From: an uncultured Planctomycetota bacterium
Lineage (GTDB): Bacteria; Planctomycetota; Phycisphaerae; UBA1845; Fen-1342
DNA length: 64,000 nt
Direction of reading: 5' to 3'
Assembly (NCBI GenBank): GCA_900696525.1
Contig: CAADGL010000007.1
Span: forward strand, 124,001 to 188,000
The notes beneath the pieces were generated by a model, which saw nothing but the letters and a program-made list of their open reading frames with translations, ran no database searches and had not been told where the DNA came from. The position numbers and the translations under genes are program-made. Shown piece by piece: positions 7,975 to 17,548 of the stretch (within the stretch, counting starts at the first letter, position 1; each line of letters starts with the position of its first letter).

Positions 7975-10182
7975 ATGCCCGCTATTCAATTGATGGAACT
8001 CGCCCGCCTCGGAGACGTCGACGCCTTCGAGTCCGGCTGTCTCGAAGCCCTTGAGCAGGGTGCCCTTCGGCTTTCCGACCTCGTGCAGCCCTTCACTGTG
8101 CTCGGCAGCCACGCCAAGGCCGATCGCGTCGCCGCCATCGGGCTGACCGTGCTCGAAAACACCGGGGCCTCCCAGAACACCACCGACGCCCTTTCCATTG
8201 CGCGCGTCACACTCCTCGCCGACCCCGACAACGCCGCCCTCCGCCAGACCGTCGCCGGCTACTACCGCGCACTCCACGGCCACACCCCCGGCTTCGACAT
8301 GGTGCTCGAGCAATCCGGCCTGCTCGCTGGCCGCCCGGCGCGGAACGCCCTGCGCGTCCTCGACTTCTGCCTCTCTCTCAAGCCCGGCGACCCGCTCCTC
8401 AGCCGCACCGAGGAAACCCTCGTCGAGGTCGTCAACATCGACCACGCCGGCGGCCTCTACACCGTCGCGCGCGGCGGCCGCCCGAATACGCTGCCAACCG
8501 TCGAGATCGCCCGACGCTACGAGCACGTCGATCCGGACGACTTCCGCGTCCTGCGCGAGCTGCGGCCCGAGCGGTTGCGCGAACTGATCGACACGAACCC
8601 CGTCGCGCTCGTCATCGGGCTGATCCGGGCACACGGCGAGTGGATCGACCAGGAAACCCTCAAGACCGAGCTCGTTCCCCAGTACATCAGCGATACCGAA
8701 TGGCCCAAGTGGTGGACCAAGGCGCGAACCGCCATGAAGCGCGACCCGCACATCGTCCTCGAGGGCCGCAACCCGCTCATCATTCACTACAGCGCCCAGG
8801 CCCGCACACTCGAAGACGAAACCTGGGACGCCATCGAACGCCAGAACCAGCCCGCCGACTGGCTCGACACCCTCGCCGGCTACTTGCGCGAAAAACGCGC
8901 CAACAAGGAGGCCCCAGACCCCGGCTTCATCGCACGCTGCGAAGCCCACCTCCTCGGCCAGGCCCAGCGCGCCGCCGCCCGGCGACCCGCCGACATCCTT
9001 TCCGTCCTGCTCGTGCTCGCCCAGCTCGAACGCCAGGCCGGGCTCAACAGCGACCAGCACGTCAGCCGCGCCGCCGCCCTCCTGCGCGAGACGCCCCAGC
9101 CCGTCGAACTGATCGCCACCCTGCCCGACGCGGGCCTGCTCGAGATGGCCGCAGAGCTCCTCCCCAGCGCCCGCCCGGATGACGGCCCAGCCCTCCTCGT
9201 GCAACTCATGCCCGCCGCACCCGCCGCACTCCTCGACCGCATCGTCGAAGTCGGCCTCGCCTCCGGACTCGGCCAGGCCATCCAGAGCCACATCGACATG
9301 GCGCTTGCCGACCCCGTCGACTATCCCGAGATGATCTACTGGCTCTGGAAAGGCCCGCACGCGACGCCTTCCCTGAGGCTCCCGGCGGACGAGGACCTCC
9401 TCAGCGGCATCATGCAGACCCTCAGCGCCCTGGGGCGCTCGCTGCACCCGCGCGAGGCGACGATGAAGGCCTTCAGGGCCAAAGTGAAGGCGGCCCTTGG
9501 GCTCAAGGACTTCGCCAAGGTGAAGGCCTGCCTGGCGCGCATCGACACCGCGCGCGCCATCACCCTCAAGCACCAGCTTCAGCGCATGGAGGGCCTGGGC
9601 GACACCACCCCAGGACGTATGACCGACCTGCTCCGCGAGCGCTTCCCCGACCTGTGGAAGGTCGCCGAGGTCAAGCTCCAACCCTGGGAAGACCCCGAAA
9701 TGCTCTTCGTCACACGCGCCGGCCTCGAACGAAAAACCGAGGAGCGCGACCACCTCGTCAACGTCACCATGCGCGAGAACGCTAAACGCATCGGCGAGGC
9801 CGCTGCCCTCGGCGATCTCAGCGAGAACTCCGAGTACAAGTTCGCGCTCGAGGAACGCGACCTGCTCCGCGCACGCCTCGCCCAGATGAACAGCGACCTC
9901 GCCCTCGCCGTCGACATCGACCCGCACCGCGTCCCAACCGAACACGTCGGCATCGGCTCCCGCGTCGTCCTGCGCCGCGTCCACGACGCAGCCGAACGGC
10001 GCCTCACCTTCCTCGGCCCCTTCGACTCCGACGTCGAGCGCGGAATCCTCAACTACCGCGCCCCGGTCAGCCAGAAGCTGATGGGGCTGCACGTCGGCGA
10101 CCGCCTGCGACTGATGCTCGACGACGCCGAGGCCGAATACGAAGTCGCCGCGATCGAAAATGGCCTCCTGCCCGCTCCCTGA
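7975..10182 (+). CDS. greA: Extended GreA-type transcription elongation factor
   Basis: The C-terminal ~150 residues are a GreA/GreB factor. The coiled-coil tip motif GDLSENSEY (near residues 615-623) holds the acidic Asp and Glu that act in the RNA-polymerase secondary channel to stimulate transcript cleavage. A GreA_C-like domain follows (IGSRVVLRRV to the end). The ~580 residues before it are helical, TPR-like and absent from the ~158-residue proteobacterial GreA. A similar long fused form is known in Chlamydiae, so this looks like a PVC-group architecture. The ATG at 7975 is preceded by AAAGAGG, a good ribosome-binding site. Confidence 0.88.
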   Translation: MPAIQLMELARLGDVDAFESGCLEALEQGALRLSDLVQPFTVLGSHAKADRVAAIGLTVLENTGASQNTTDALSIARVTLLADPDNAALRQTVAGYYRALHGHTPGFDMVLEQSGLLAGRPARNALRVLDFCLSLKPGDPLLSRTEETLVEVVNIDHAGGLYTVARGGRPNTLPTVEIARRYEHVDPDDFRVLRELRPERLRELIDTNPVALVIGLIRAHGEWIDQETLKTELVPQYISDTEWPKWWTKARTAMKRDPHIVLEGRNPLIIHYSAQARTLEDETWDAIERQNQPADWLDTLAGYLREKRANKEAPDPGFIARCEAHLLGQAQRAAARRPADILSVLLVLAQLERQAGLNSDQHVSRAAALLRETPQPVELIATLPDAGLLEMAAELLPSARPDDGPALLVQLMPAAPAALLDRIVEVGLASGLGQAIQSHIDMALADPVDYPEMIYWLWKGPHATPSLRLPADEDLLSGIMQTLSALGRSLHPREATMKAFRAKVKAALGLKDFAKVKACLARIDTARAITLKHQLQRMEGLGDTTPGRMTDLLRERFPDLWKVAEVKLQPWEDPEMLFVTRAGLERKTEERDHLVNVTMRENAKRIGEAAALGDLSENSEYKFALEERDLLRARLAQMNSDLALAVDIDPHRVPTEHVGIGSRVVLRRVHDAAERRLTFLGPFDSDVERGILNYRAPVSQKLMGLHVGDRLRLMLDDAEAEYEVAAIENGLLPAP

Positions 10183-10424
10183 CCGCGGAGCGCCAGACGC
10201 GGCACGGCGGCACGCTCAGCCGGGCGCCCCGCCGTCTTCCGGAGCAATGCGCTCCACCTGCCGCCGGATCGCGGACACCTTCCCAGGGCACGCGCTACAA
10301 CGACAGCACCGCGCCCTTCGCCGAAACGCGGCCGCTGCCGGCCTGACGACATTCGCACGCGTCGGGTAACATCTCACCATCCGGCGCCCCGTCGCCGCCG
10401 GCAGAGCTATCAGGAAACGATCGC

Positions 10425-11618
10425 ATGGACTTCCGACTCGACGATGACCAGCTTCAGCTTCGCGAGGCGCTCCGCACCTTTTGCGACAACGAGATCGCCC
10501 CCGGCGCCGAGGCCCGCGAACACGCCGGACGCTTCGAGGACGGCCTCATCGCGCAACTTGCAGGAATGGGCCTCTTCGGCCTCTACGTGCCCACCGAGTA
10601 CGGCGGCGCGGGGCTCGACGTCGTCTCCTACGTGATGGCCGTCGAGGAGCTGTCGCGCGCCTGTGCCAGCACCGGTATCCTCATGTCCGCCCACCACTCG
10701 CTCTGCGTCGACCCCATCCTCACCTTCGGAACGCCCGCGCAGAAGCAGCGCTACCTGCCCAGGCTCGCCAGCGGCGAGTGGATCGGCTGTTTCTCGCTCA
10801 CCGAGCCCGGCAGCGGCTCCGACGCCGGCGCCGCCCGCTGCACCGCCGTCGAACGCAGCGACGGGTGGCACGTCACCGGGACCAAGTGCTTCGTCACGAA
10901 CGGCCTCGAGGCGCAGGTCATCATCCTGTTCGCCGTCACCGACGGCGCCGATCAGGGAACAGGCGAATCGCGGCAGAGCACGGGGCAGAAGAAAAAACTC
11001 TCCGCCTTCATCGTCGACAAGGACTCCCCCGGCCTGCGCATCGGCAAGGTCGAGAAGAAAATGGGCCTCAAGGCCAGCAGCACCGCCGAGCTCGTCTTCG
11101 ATGACTGCCTCGTCCCCAAGGAGAACCTGCTCGGCGAACGCGGCCGCGGGCTCAAGGTCGCCCTCACGACGCTCAACGGCGGTCGCCTCGGCGTCGCCGC
11201 CCAGGCCGTGGGCATCAGCCAGGCCGCCCTCGACGCCGCCGTCGCCTACGCGAAGACCCGCCGCCAGTTCGACCAGCCGATCGCCAACTTCCAGGCCATC
11301 CAGTGGAAGCTCGCCGACATGCAGACGCAGATACAGGCGGCCCGGCTGCTCATGTACCGCGGCGCGTGGCTCAAGCACCGCATGCGGCCATATGAGGCCG
11401 AGGCCAGCATGGCCAAGCTCCTGGCCAGCGAGGTCAGCAGCCGCGTCACCAACATGGCCGTCCAGGTCTTCGGCGGCTACGGCTACATCGCGGATTACCC
11501 CGCCGAACGCTACCTGCGCGATGCCAAGGTGACCGAGCTCTACGAAGGCACGAGCGAGATCCAGCGGCTGGTGATCGCCCGAAAGCTCGTCAGTGAGCCG
11601 GATTGGGTGACGCGCTAA
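10425..11618 (+). CDS. Acyl-CoA dehydrogenase (short/medium-chain type)
   Basis: A 397-residue flavoprotein with the family marks in order: an N-terminal helical domain, the FSLTEPGSGSDA FAD/substrate motif (near residue 125), the middle beta domain, and the C-terminal QVFGGYGYIADYPAERYLRDAK segment followed by LYEGTSEIQ with the catalytic base Glu. It oxidises acyl-CoA to trans-2-enoyl-CoA and passes electrons to ETF. Sequence alone does not fix chain length; the butyryl-CoA dehydrogenase class is closest by motif. A Gly/Gln/Lys-rich insertion near residues 175-190 is slightly unusual. It is monocistronic and convergent with the pilin operon that follows. Confidence 0.92.
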   Translation: MDFRLDDDQLQLREALRTFCDNEIAPGAEAREHAGRFEDGLIAQLAGMGLFGLYVPTEYGGAGLDVVSYVMAVEELSRACASTGILMSAHHSLCVDPILTFGTPAQKQRYLPRLASGEWIGCFSLTEPGSGSDAGAARCTAVERSDGWHVTGTKCFVTNGLEAQVIILFAVTDGADQGTGESRQSTGQKKKLSAFIVDKDSPGLRIGKVEKKMGLKASSTAELVFDDCLVPKENLLGERGRGLKVALTTLNGGRLGVAAQAVGISQAALDAAVAYAKTRRQFDQPIANFQAIQWKLADMQTQIQAARLLMYRGAWLKHRMRPYEAEASMAKLLASEVSSRVTNMAVQVFGGYGYIADYPAERYLRDAKVTELYEGTSEIQRLVIARKLVSEPDWVTR

Positions 11619-11654
11619 ACGACGCCCCACTGCCGCCAAACCACGGCCTCTCGA

Positions 11655-12572
11655 CTACTCCACCGACTGCTTCCACGAGCCCGGCTGGATGTGCAGGTCC
11701 ACCCCCGTCGTTCCACTCGGAACCAGCAGCAGATCGTCGATGTCGTAGTTCTGGTCGCCCGCGGTCGTCACACCGAAGTACGCCTGCTGGAGCGTCCCCG
11801 ACCAGCTGACCGTCTTGGTTGCCGTCACCTTCGTCCACGCGCCAACCTGCGCCGTCTGCGCAGGGGCCATGATCGTCGTCTGCGACGGCCCTGACCCGCT
11901 CGTCGTCAGGTAGAAGACAAAGACCGCCTGCTCCGGCGAGCTGGACGTTCTCATCCGGACCTCCATGTCCCACCCCTGCCCGTTCGTGAGCTTCGCCGTC
12001 ACGTTCTGAAGCGGTCCCCCGTAGCCGTTGTCGTCCCGCCCGTTCACCGCCAGGCAGTACGCCCCGGAGCTCGGCGTCGCCGGGCTGTACTGATACTGAC
12101 ATAGCCCGTTAGTGAACCAGGAGACCCCGCCCTCCATGTCACCCCCTGTGATCACGTTCTCCGCGATCCGGCGGTCGCGCGCCAGCAGCGTGACGCTCAG
12201 CAGCCGCACGGCGCTGCGGGCCGTCCCCTTCCCTTGCAGGTGCAGCTTGCCCTCCACCTGCGTCGCCACCGTGTTGTCGTCCGCGTCGATCAGCCGCCAC
12301 GCGCACGCCCCGCGGTTCAGCGCCAGCGTCGGCTGCCACCCGGCCCCGCCGGGCGCGACGTACCCGTACGGGTCGTTCTCCAGTTGCAGCAGCGCAAGCT
12401 CGATCGCCGACGACGCGCAGAACCGCGCCGCGATCACGTCGCTCGCGTCGGCGGCGCTCCGCGCATGGACACGCGCCGCCAGCAGCCCCCCCATGCCCAC
12501 CACGAACACCATCATCGCCGTCGCCAGCACGGCAAAGTACAGGCTGCCCCGGCGTCGCGCGGCCACGCTCAT
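11655..12572 (-). CDS. PilX/GspK-like minor pilin with C-terminal carbohydrate-binding-like domain
   Basis: The start is the ATG at 12572; a longer open frame upstream lies over the preceding gene. The N-terminus (about 305 residues in all) has a short basic stretch, then a single hydrophobic helix (FAVLATAMMVFVVGMGGLLAA), like PilX/GspK-type minor pilins. From residue ~145 a beta-rich region begins with NVITGGDMEGG and ends in YDIDDLLLVPSG, a pattern typical of CBM4/9-like modules. It is the third gene of a minus-strand operon, 23 bp after its neighbour, with a GAGGGGAG ribosome-binding site. The likely role is at the tip of a type IV pilus or pseudopilus. Confidence 0.75.
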   Translation of the reverse strand: MSVAARRRGSLYFAVLATAMMVFVVGMGGLLAARVHARSAADASDVIAARFCASSAIELALLQLENDPYGYVAPGGAGWQPTLALNRGACAWRLIDADDNTVATQVEGKLHLQGKGTARSAVRLLSVTLLARDRRIAENVITGGDMEGGVSWFTNGLCQYQYSPATPSSGAYCLAVNGRDDNGYGGPLQNVTAKLTNGQGWDMEVRMRTSSSPEQAVFVFYLTTSGSGPSQTTIMAPAQTAQVGAWTKVTATKTVSWSGTLQQAYFGVTTAGDQNYDIDDLLLVPSGTTGVDLHIQPGSWKQSVE

Positions 12573-12595
12573 GAACCGTGCCCCCAAAACTCCCC

Positions 12596-13171
12596 TCAGC
12601 GCAGCAGCAGCTTGACCAGGCTGCCCACCCCGTCGACCAGGTCCGCCAGCAGCCCCCCGGTCTCCGTCGTCGTCACCGTCTTGTTCGATTTCAATGCGTA
12701 CAGCTCGCAGACCGGCGTATCGCGAAACGAAACGACCACCCGGATGCGCTTCACCGTCGTGGCGCTCACCACGGCCTTGCGCGGGTCGCTCGGGTCGACC
12801 CAGTGCACGCTCGCCCCCCAGCTCCAACCGTTGTAGCCGGCCAGCGCCGCGCCGCTCTTCAGCCGCGGCCCGGTCTCTTTGAAACCCTGGTAGTCGTCCA
12901 CGTCGTCCCACGCCGCGCGCGATCCGCCCGACTCGCCCGCCTCCAGCCCGAAGCTCCCGGCCTGGCCGGGCTCCTCGAATCCCTGCTGGAGAATCTCGGC
13001 CATCAACGTCTGCGCCAGCAGCGCTCCCCGCATCCGGTCAGACAGCCGCCGCTCCGTAACGCGCGTCGCGCCGACCGTGTTCAACGCCGCCACCAGCATC
13101 ACGCCGACCACCACGATCGACACCGTGGCCTCGACCAGCGTAAGCCCCCGGCGCTTGCCTTCCCGGCTCAT
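12596..13171 (-). CDS. PilV/GspI-like prepilin (type IV pilus or type II secretion minor pilin)
   Basis: The 191-residue product has a class-III prepilin signal: basic leader MSREGKRRG, cleavage after Gly, then LTLVEATVSIVVVGVML with the conserved Glu at +5. The body is short and beta-rich. The ATG overlaps the stop of the upstream prepilin gene by 4 bp (ATGA), showing coupled translation. Its position between a PilW-like and a PilX-like gene resembles the pilV-pilW-pilX minor-pilin arrangement. PilV and GspI cannot be separated from sequence alone. Confidence 0.8.
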   Translation of the reverse strand: MSREGKRRGLTLVEATVSIVVVGVMLVAALNTVGATRVTERRLSDRMRGALLAQTLMAEILQQGFEEPGQAGSFGLEAGESGGSRAAWDDVDDYQGFKETGPRLKSGAALAGYNGWSWGASVHWVDPSDPRKAVVSATTVKRIRVVVSFRDTPVCELYALKSNKTVTTTETGGLLADLVDGVGSLVKLLLR

Positions 13172-14841
13172 TCCGCCACCCGGATGCGCACGTAGTCGAA
13201 TTCGGTCTTGTTCGCCTCGGTCGCGCGCAGCACGACCGCCCGGCGCGGCGCCAGCGCGCTGATGCGCGTGTAGACCGCCGTCCCCTTGTCCTGACCCTCG
13301 ACGTTCAGGTTCACCGTCCCCCAACCCGGGTCGATCAGCAGGCGATAGTTGACGACGCCGGATGGCAGACCGCGAACCAGGTGCAGCCGCTCTCGCGTCG
13401 TGTCGCTGATGGACTGCCAGACCGACAGCGTCTGCGAATTGTCCGCCTCGAGCACCAGCGACGCCGACAGCCACGCCGCCGTCGCCCCCGTTCGGTGCAC
13501 GTCGGCGCTCACCTCTACCTCGACGCCCGCGAGCCGGCTGCGGGCCCCCACTTCTATTGTCGTCAACTGGCCGAAATCACACGCCGGCTGCGTCTGGATC
13601 GCCTGCGCAACCGTCCAGACCTCGCCCTTGATCGCCCCGGCCATGAACGGCGAGCCGTCGCACGTCACCCAGTCGGCCACCCCGTCGCCGTTGAAGTCCG
13701 CCGTCGGCGGCGTCGAAAAATCGGCCAGCCACTCGTACGAACGCAGCTCCGGAACGTTCAGCGTGTTGGTCTCCGCGAATACCGGCGGGCACCCGCTCGG
13801 CTGGAGCATCACCGAAACGCCCGTGACGTACTCGCGATCCGCCTGCTGTGGCGGCCCCTGCGTCGCCGACTTGCCGTAAAGGTCGAACCGTGTCCCTTGC
13901 AGCGAGTTGAATGTCCACGAGCTGCCGCCGTTGTTGCTCGTGAGCTTGCCGCTCCCCGCAAACGTGTAGTGCTCGATGTCGGCGACGTTCCCGCCGCCGG
14001 CCTGGCCCAGCAGCAGCAGGCAAACGCCCTCCGTCGGACCAAGCATCGGCAGGTTCACGAAAGTGACATCGACCCACCCCATCGTGCCAGGCAGCGACGA
14101 TTCCAAAATGGTTGTTTCAGCCAGAACGCTGGACTTCGGCAGCTTCGCCGCCGTCGCGCCGCGAAGCTGCGCCGTAATCACGCCGTCCATCTTTCCATTG
14201 GAACGGGCGCTGATCACCACGCGCGTCGGCTTCCACCCGACCGCGTCCGCCGGCAGGCTCGGCAGCATGTACTGCCCCAGCGCCGCCGTCGGAGTCAACG
14301 TGTAGGTCGCCGGCAGCAGCCCGCCGGATTCGTTCATGAGCTGCCGCTCACCGCCGAACATCACCGCCCCCGAGTAGGGCTCGCTCGTCGACTCGATCTC
14401 GTACGCGAGCTGGAGATCGTCGAGTTCCGGAATGACGGCCACCGGCCCGGCCCCGTTGTAGTACCGCATCAGCGGATCGCCCTGCACGCCCGACCACTCG
14501 TATCGGATCACCTCGGGCGCCTTGTCGTTGTTGCGGTCCGCAACCGCGAACTCCACCTCCCGCGCCGCGTGCTGGAAGAAAAACGTCGCCGCCGCCAGCT
14601 CCTCGAGCATCTGCTGCCCCACCATCGCGCTGTCCAGCGTCTGCATCGCCGGACTCGCCGGGTCCGGCACCGCCTGCCCTACCAGCAGCATCGCCGACGC
14701 CAGCCCCACCAGCAGCACGGCCATGATCCCCAGGCTCACGACCAGCTCTGTCAGCGTAAAGCCGGCGCATGCCGCGAGACGGCGGCCAGGACGGTGCGGG
14801 CGGTTGGCACGGGCACGGGCTGTTTCCATTTCGTCTTTCAT
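13168..14841 (-). CDS. Large PilW/GspJ-like prepilin
   Basis: The protein is about 557 residues, far longer than usual minor pilins (~200-350). After a basic leader, the processing motif CAGFTLTELVVSLGIMAVLL provides the +5 Glu and the hydrophobic helix. The exported part contains two beta-rich regions, one reading GTMGWVDVTFVNLP and the other ADFNGDGVADWV, the latter like an FG-GAP/EF-hand calcium loop. It is first in the three-gene pilin operon. I chose ATG 14841; an in-frame GTG at 14895 and ATG at 14829 are alternatives, and none has a strong ribosome-binding site. Confidence 0.75.
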   Translation of the reverse strand: MKDEMETARARANRPHRPGRRLAACAGFTLTELVVSLGIMAVLLVGLASAMLLVGQAVPDPASPAMQTLDSAMVGQQMLEELAAATFFFQHAAREVEFAVADRNNDKAPEVIRYEWSGVQGDPLMRYYNGAGPVAVIPELDDLQLAYEIESTSEPYSGAVMFGGERQLMNESGGLLPATYTLTPTAALGQYMLPSLPADAVGWKPTRVVISARSNGKMDGVITAQLRGATAAKLPKSSVLAETTILESSLPGTMGWVDVTFVNLPMLGPTEGVCLLLLGQAGGGNVADIEHYTFAGSGKLTSNNGGSSWTFNSLQGTRFDLYGKSATQGPPQQADREYVTGVSVMLQPSGCPPVFAETNTLNVPELRSYEWLADFSTPPTADFNGDGVADWVTCDGSPFMAGAIKGEVWTVAQAIQTQPACDFGQLTTIEVGARSRLAGVEVEVSADVHRTGATAAWLSASLVLEADNSQTLSVWQSISDTTRERLHLVRGLPSGVVNYRLLIDPGWGTVNLNVEGQDKGTAVYTRISALAPRRAVVLRATEANKTEFDYVRIRVAE

Positions 14842-15033
14842 CGCTGCGTCTGGTTTCCGGAGGCGCCGATCGGCTATCCGCAGTCTACGAAACACTCCCG
14901 ACCGTCATCCCCAATCATCGGCTTCGCGATTCGCCCGCGGCGCAGAACCCCCCCGGCGACCGCAACCACGACAGTTTCTCGGGCGTTGTCGATGACAACG
15001 TCCCAGGAACCTGCTGCGGTCACGACGCCCGGC

Positions 15034-15363
15034 TCACCACTCCTTGAAAATGACGTAGACCGCCAGCACGATCAGGAAAAAACCGACGACGTGGTTCCAG
15101 CGCAGGGCCTCGCCCAGGTACGTGACCGAGAATGCCGCGAAGATCGTCAACGAGATGACTTCCTGCATCGTCTTCAGCTGCGCCGCGGAGAACTGCCCGT
15201 GCCCCCAGCGGTTCGCCGGAACCTGGAGCATGTACTCCACCGACGCGATCAGCCAACTGATCAAGATCACCTTCCACAGGCCCACCTCCTTGAACTTCAG
15301 GTGCCCGTACCAGGCGATCGTCATGAAGACGTTCGACAACACAAGCAGTACGATCGTCGTCAC
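15034..15363 (-). CDS. DUF486 / DMT-family small membrane protein
   Basis: This 109-residue, four-helix membrane protein matches the DUF486 (DMT-like) family by its WYGHLKFK segment after helix 1, the central YMLQVPANRWGH loop, and a Phe/Val-rich last helix ending FKEW. The family has no established function. The start is GTG at 15363, with GAGTGAGG upstream as a ribosome-binding site. It stands alone between the pilin operon and a repeat element. Confidence 0.85.
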   Translation of the reverse strand: MTTIVLLVLSNVFMTIAWYGHLKFKEVGLWKVILISWLIASVEYMLQVPANRWGHGQFSAAQLKTMQEVISLTIFAAFSVTYLGEALRWNHVVGFFLIVLAVYVIFKEW

Positions 15364-15395
15364 ACCGCGGCCCTCACTCCCGATCTGCCTATTCT

Positions 15396-15523
15396 AGTGT
15401 AGTGCCTCGCAAATAACTGCCTGTCCCTATGCAGGGTGGGGCGGGCTTCCAGCCCGCCCGAGCGGGCAAGATGCCCGCTCCACCCATCCGTGATACCGTC
15501 ACATTCCTGCGAGGCACTACACT
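15396..15523. repeat. 128-bp inverted-repeat element, copy 1
   Basis: The element is bounded by perfect 16-bp terminal inverted repeats (AGTGTAGTGCCTCGCA and its complement). Inside are two adjacent hairpins, GGGCGGGCT/AGCCCGCCC (15439-15459) and GAGCGGGC/GCCCGCTC (15460-15480). A copy of the same length lies at 26972-27099 in the opposite orientation, with about three differences. There is no coding capacity. It looks like a REP- or MITE-type non-autonomous element. Confidence 0.85.
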
Positions 15524-15613
15524 GGCAAGTTGGGATTGAAGCGCTGGCAGCGCCAACGCCCGGCCTGAGCACCGACCAGTACAATCGGCCAGCGCGGCGA
15601 AACCTGACGGCCC

Positions 15614-17548
15614 TCAGCCGCTCGGACTCCGATACAACGCCGCGAACAGCGGGCAGCGCTCCAGCAGCTCCGCCCGCGACCCGGCGTCAATGACCCGCCC
15701 CCCGTCCATCACCACGATCCGGTCCGCCAGGTCCATCACCGTGTGCCGGTGCGCGATCAGGAACGTCGTCTTCCCCCGCCGCAGCTCCGCCAGCGCGTCG
15801 TGAATCTTGTGCTCGCTGTCCGCGTCGATCTCGCTCGTCGCCTCGTCGAACACCAGGATGCTCGCCGGCTTCAGAAACGCCCGCGCGATCGCGATCCGCT
15901 GCCGCTGCCCCCCCGAAAGGCTCGTCCCGAACTCCCCCAGCACCGTCTCGTAGCCCTGCGGAAGCTGTTCGATGAACTCCCCGGCGTACGCCTTCCGCGC
16001 CGCCTCGCGCACCTCCGCGTCCGTCGCGTCCGCCTTCCCATACGCGATGTTCTCGCGCGCCGTGCGGGCGAAGATCACCGCCCGCTGCGAAACCACCGCG
16101 ATCTGCTCGCGCAGGCTCCGCAGCCGCACGTCGCGCACGTCGATCCCGTCGATCGTCACCTTCCCCCGGTCCGGATCGATCAGCCGCGTCAACAGCTTCA
16201 GCAGCGTGCTCTTCCCGCTGCCGTTCGGCCCAACCAGCGCGATGCACTCACCCGCCTTCACCTCCAGCGAAACCTCCGACAACGCCGCCGGCTGCTGTTG
16301 CGGCGTATAGCGGAACGACACCTTCTCGAACCCGATCTGCCGCGGCCCCACCCCGCTCAGATCCCGCGCCCACGGCGCCGAGCGCTGCTCCGGCAAGTCG
16401 AGAAACTCGAAGATCCGCGCCGCCGCCGCCCCGGCGCGCTGCACCGCGTTGTAGACATTGGCCACTTTCCGAACCGGGTCGAGCATCGCCGCCAGCAGCA
16501 CCACCATCGTCATGAAGTGGCTGACCTCCATCTGCTGACTCAGCGTCTGCGACGCCAGCCACACGATCCCCGCCCCGGCGATCAGCACGCCGGCCACCTC
16601 GATCAGCGGCGACGACACCGCCTCTATCCACGCCAGCTTCAAGAGCTGCCGCAGCATCCGCCGCTCAACCTGCCACATGCGCCGCCGCTCGTGACCCTCG
16701 CGCGCGTAGCCCTTCACCACGTCGATCCCCTGGAGCGTCTCCTCCAGCCCCCCAAGCATCTCGCCGTAGCCCTCCAGCATCCGCACCGTCGCCTTGCGCA
16801 CCTTGCGGCCGAAGTACCACAGCAGTCCGATCGCGACCGGAGCGATCGCGATCACCACCAGCGTGACCCGCCAATCCAGAATCAGCGCCAGCGTCAGCAC
16901 GCACACCGCCTTCAGCGGCTCGCGCGCCACCTTGCCGAACAGCGTCGTCACCCCAAGAAAAACCTCGCGCGCATCCGACATGAACTGGCTGACCCGGTTC
17001 GAGACCTCCCCGCTCATCAGCCCCATCGACACCCGCAGGCTCTTCCGGTACATCCGCCGCCGAAGGTCCATCATGCTGCGGTTCGCCGCGTACAGCACCA
17101 GGTACTGCGAAACGCACCGCAGACCGTTCCCCGCCAGGTTCAGCCCCAGCAGCACCCCCATCACCATCAGCAGCGTCCTGAACGCCGCGTTCGCCTCCGC
17201 CGGCCCAGGCAGCCATTCCGCCACCCACCGCAGCAACCCGCCATACCACCCCTGGCCCGCCGAGTCCGCTTTCGCCGCGCGCTCCAACAGGTACACGTGC
17301 AGGTTCTGCTGCTCCACCACGATCTTCAGCAGCGGCAGCATCCCTCCCAGGCTCGCCGCGTACGTCAGGGCCACCCCCAGCCCCAGAACCACCCCCGCCG
17401 CCATCGCCCGCCGATGCGGATACACCAGCCCCAGCATCCGCCAGAACGCCCCGCGCGCCACACGCCGCGACACGCGCACGGCCGACCGCTGCGCCAGCAG
17501 CCCGCCGGCGCTCGGAGCGGCCGTTCCCGCTATGATCGGCTCAGGCAT
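15614..17548 (-). CDS. MsbA-like ABC exporter (fused permease and ATPase)
   Basis: A 644-residue half-transporter. The N-terminal two thirds hold six membrane helices. The ATPase domain has Walker A GPNGSGKST (near residue 435), signature LSGGQ (near 543), Walker B ILVFDEATSE and the H-loop LIAHR. This order is that of type-IV exporters of the MsbA/lipid or peptide class working as homodimers. There is no accessory membrane-fusion gene beside it, so the substrate is unknown; lipid A-core or lipid flipping is only the family default. The ATG at 17548 has an AGGA ribosome-binding site. Confidence 0.9.
   Translation of the reverse strand: MPEPIIAGTAAPSAGGLLAQRSAVRVSRRVARGAFWRMLGLVYPHRRAMAAGVVLGLGVALTYAASLGGMLPLLKIVVEQQNLHVYLLERAAKADSAGQGWYGGLLRWVAEWLPGPAEANAAFRTLLMVMGVLLGLNLAGNGLRCVSQYLVLYAANRSMMDLRRRMYRKSLRVSMGLMSGEVSNRVSQFMSDAREVFLGVTTLFGKVAREPLKAVCVLTLALILDWRVTLVVIAIAPVAIGLLWYFGRKVRKATVRMLEGYGEMLGGLEETLQGIDVVKGYAREGHERRRMWQVERRMLRQLLKLAWIEAVSSPLIEVAGVLIAGAGIVWLASQTLSQQMEVSHFMTMVVLLAAMLDPVRKVANVYNAVQRAGAAAARIFEFLDLPEQRSAPWARDLSGVGPRQIGFEKVSFRYTPQQQPAALSEVSLEVKAGECIALVGPNGSGKSTLLKLLTRLIDPDRGKVTIDGIDVRDVRLRSLREQIAVVSQRAVIFARTARENIAYGKADATDAEVREAARKAYAGEFIEQLPQGYETVLGEFGTSLSGGQRQRIAIARAFLKPASILVFDEATSEIDADSEHKIHDALAELRRGKTTFLIAHRHTVMDLADRIVVMDGGRVIDAGSRAELLERCPLFAALYRSPSG

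Noticed and set aside
7819..10092. 757-codon minus-strand frame opposite greA
   Set aside because: The plus strand encodes recognisable GreA and helical repeats; the reverse product has no family features.
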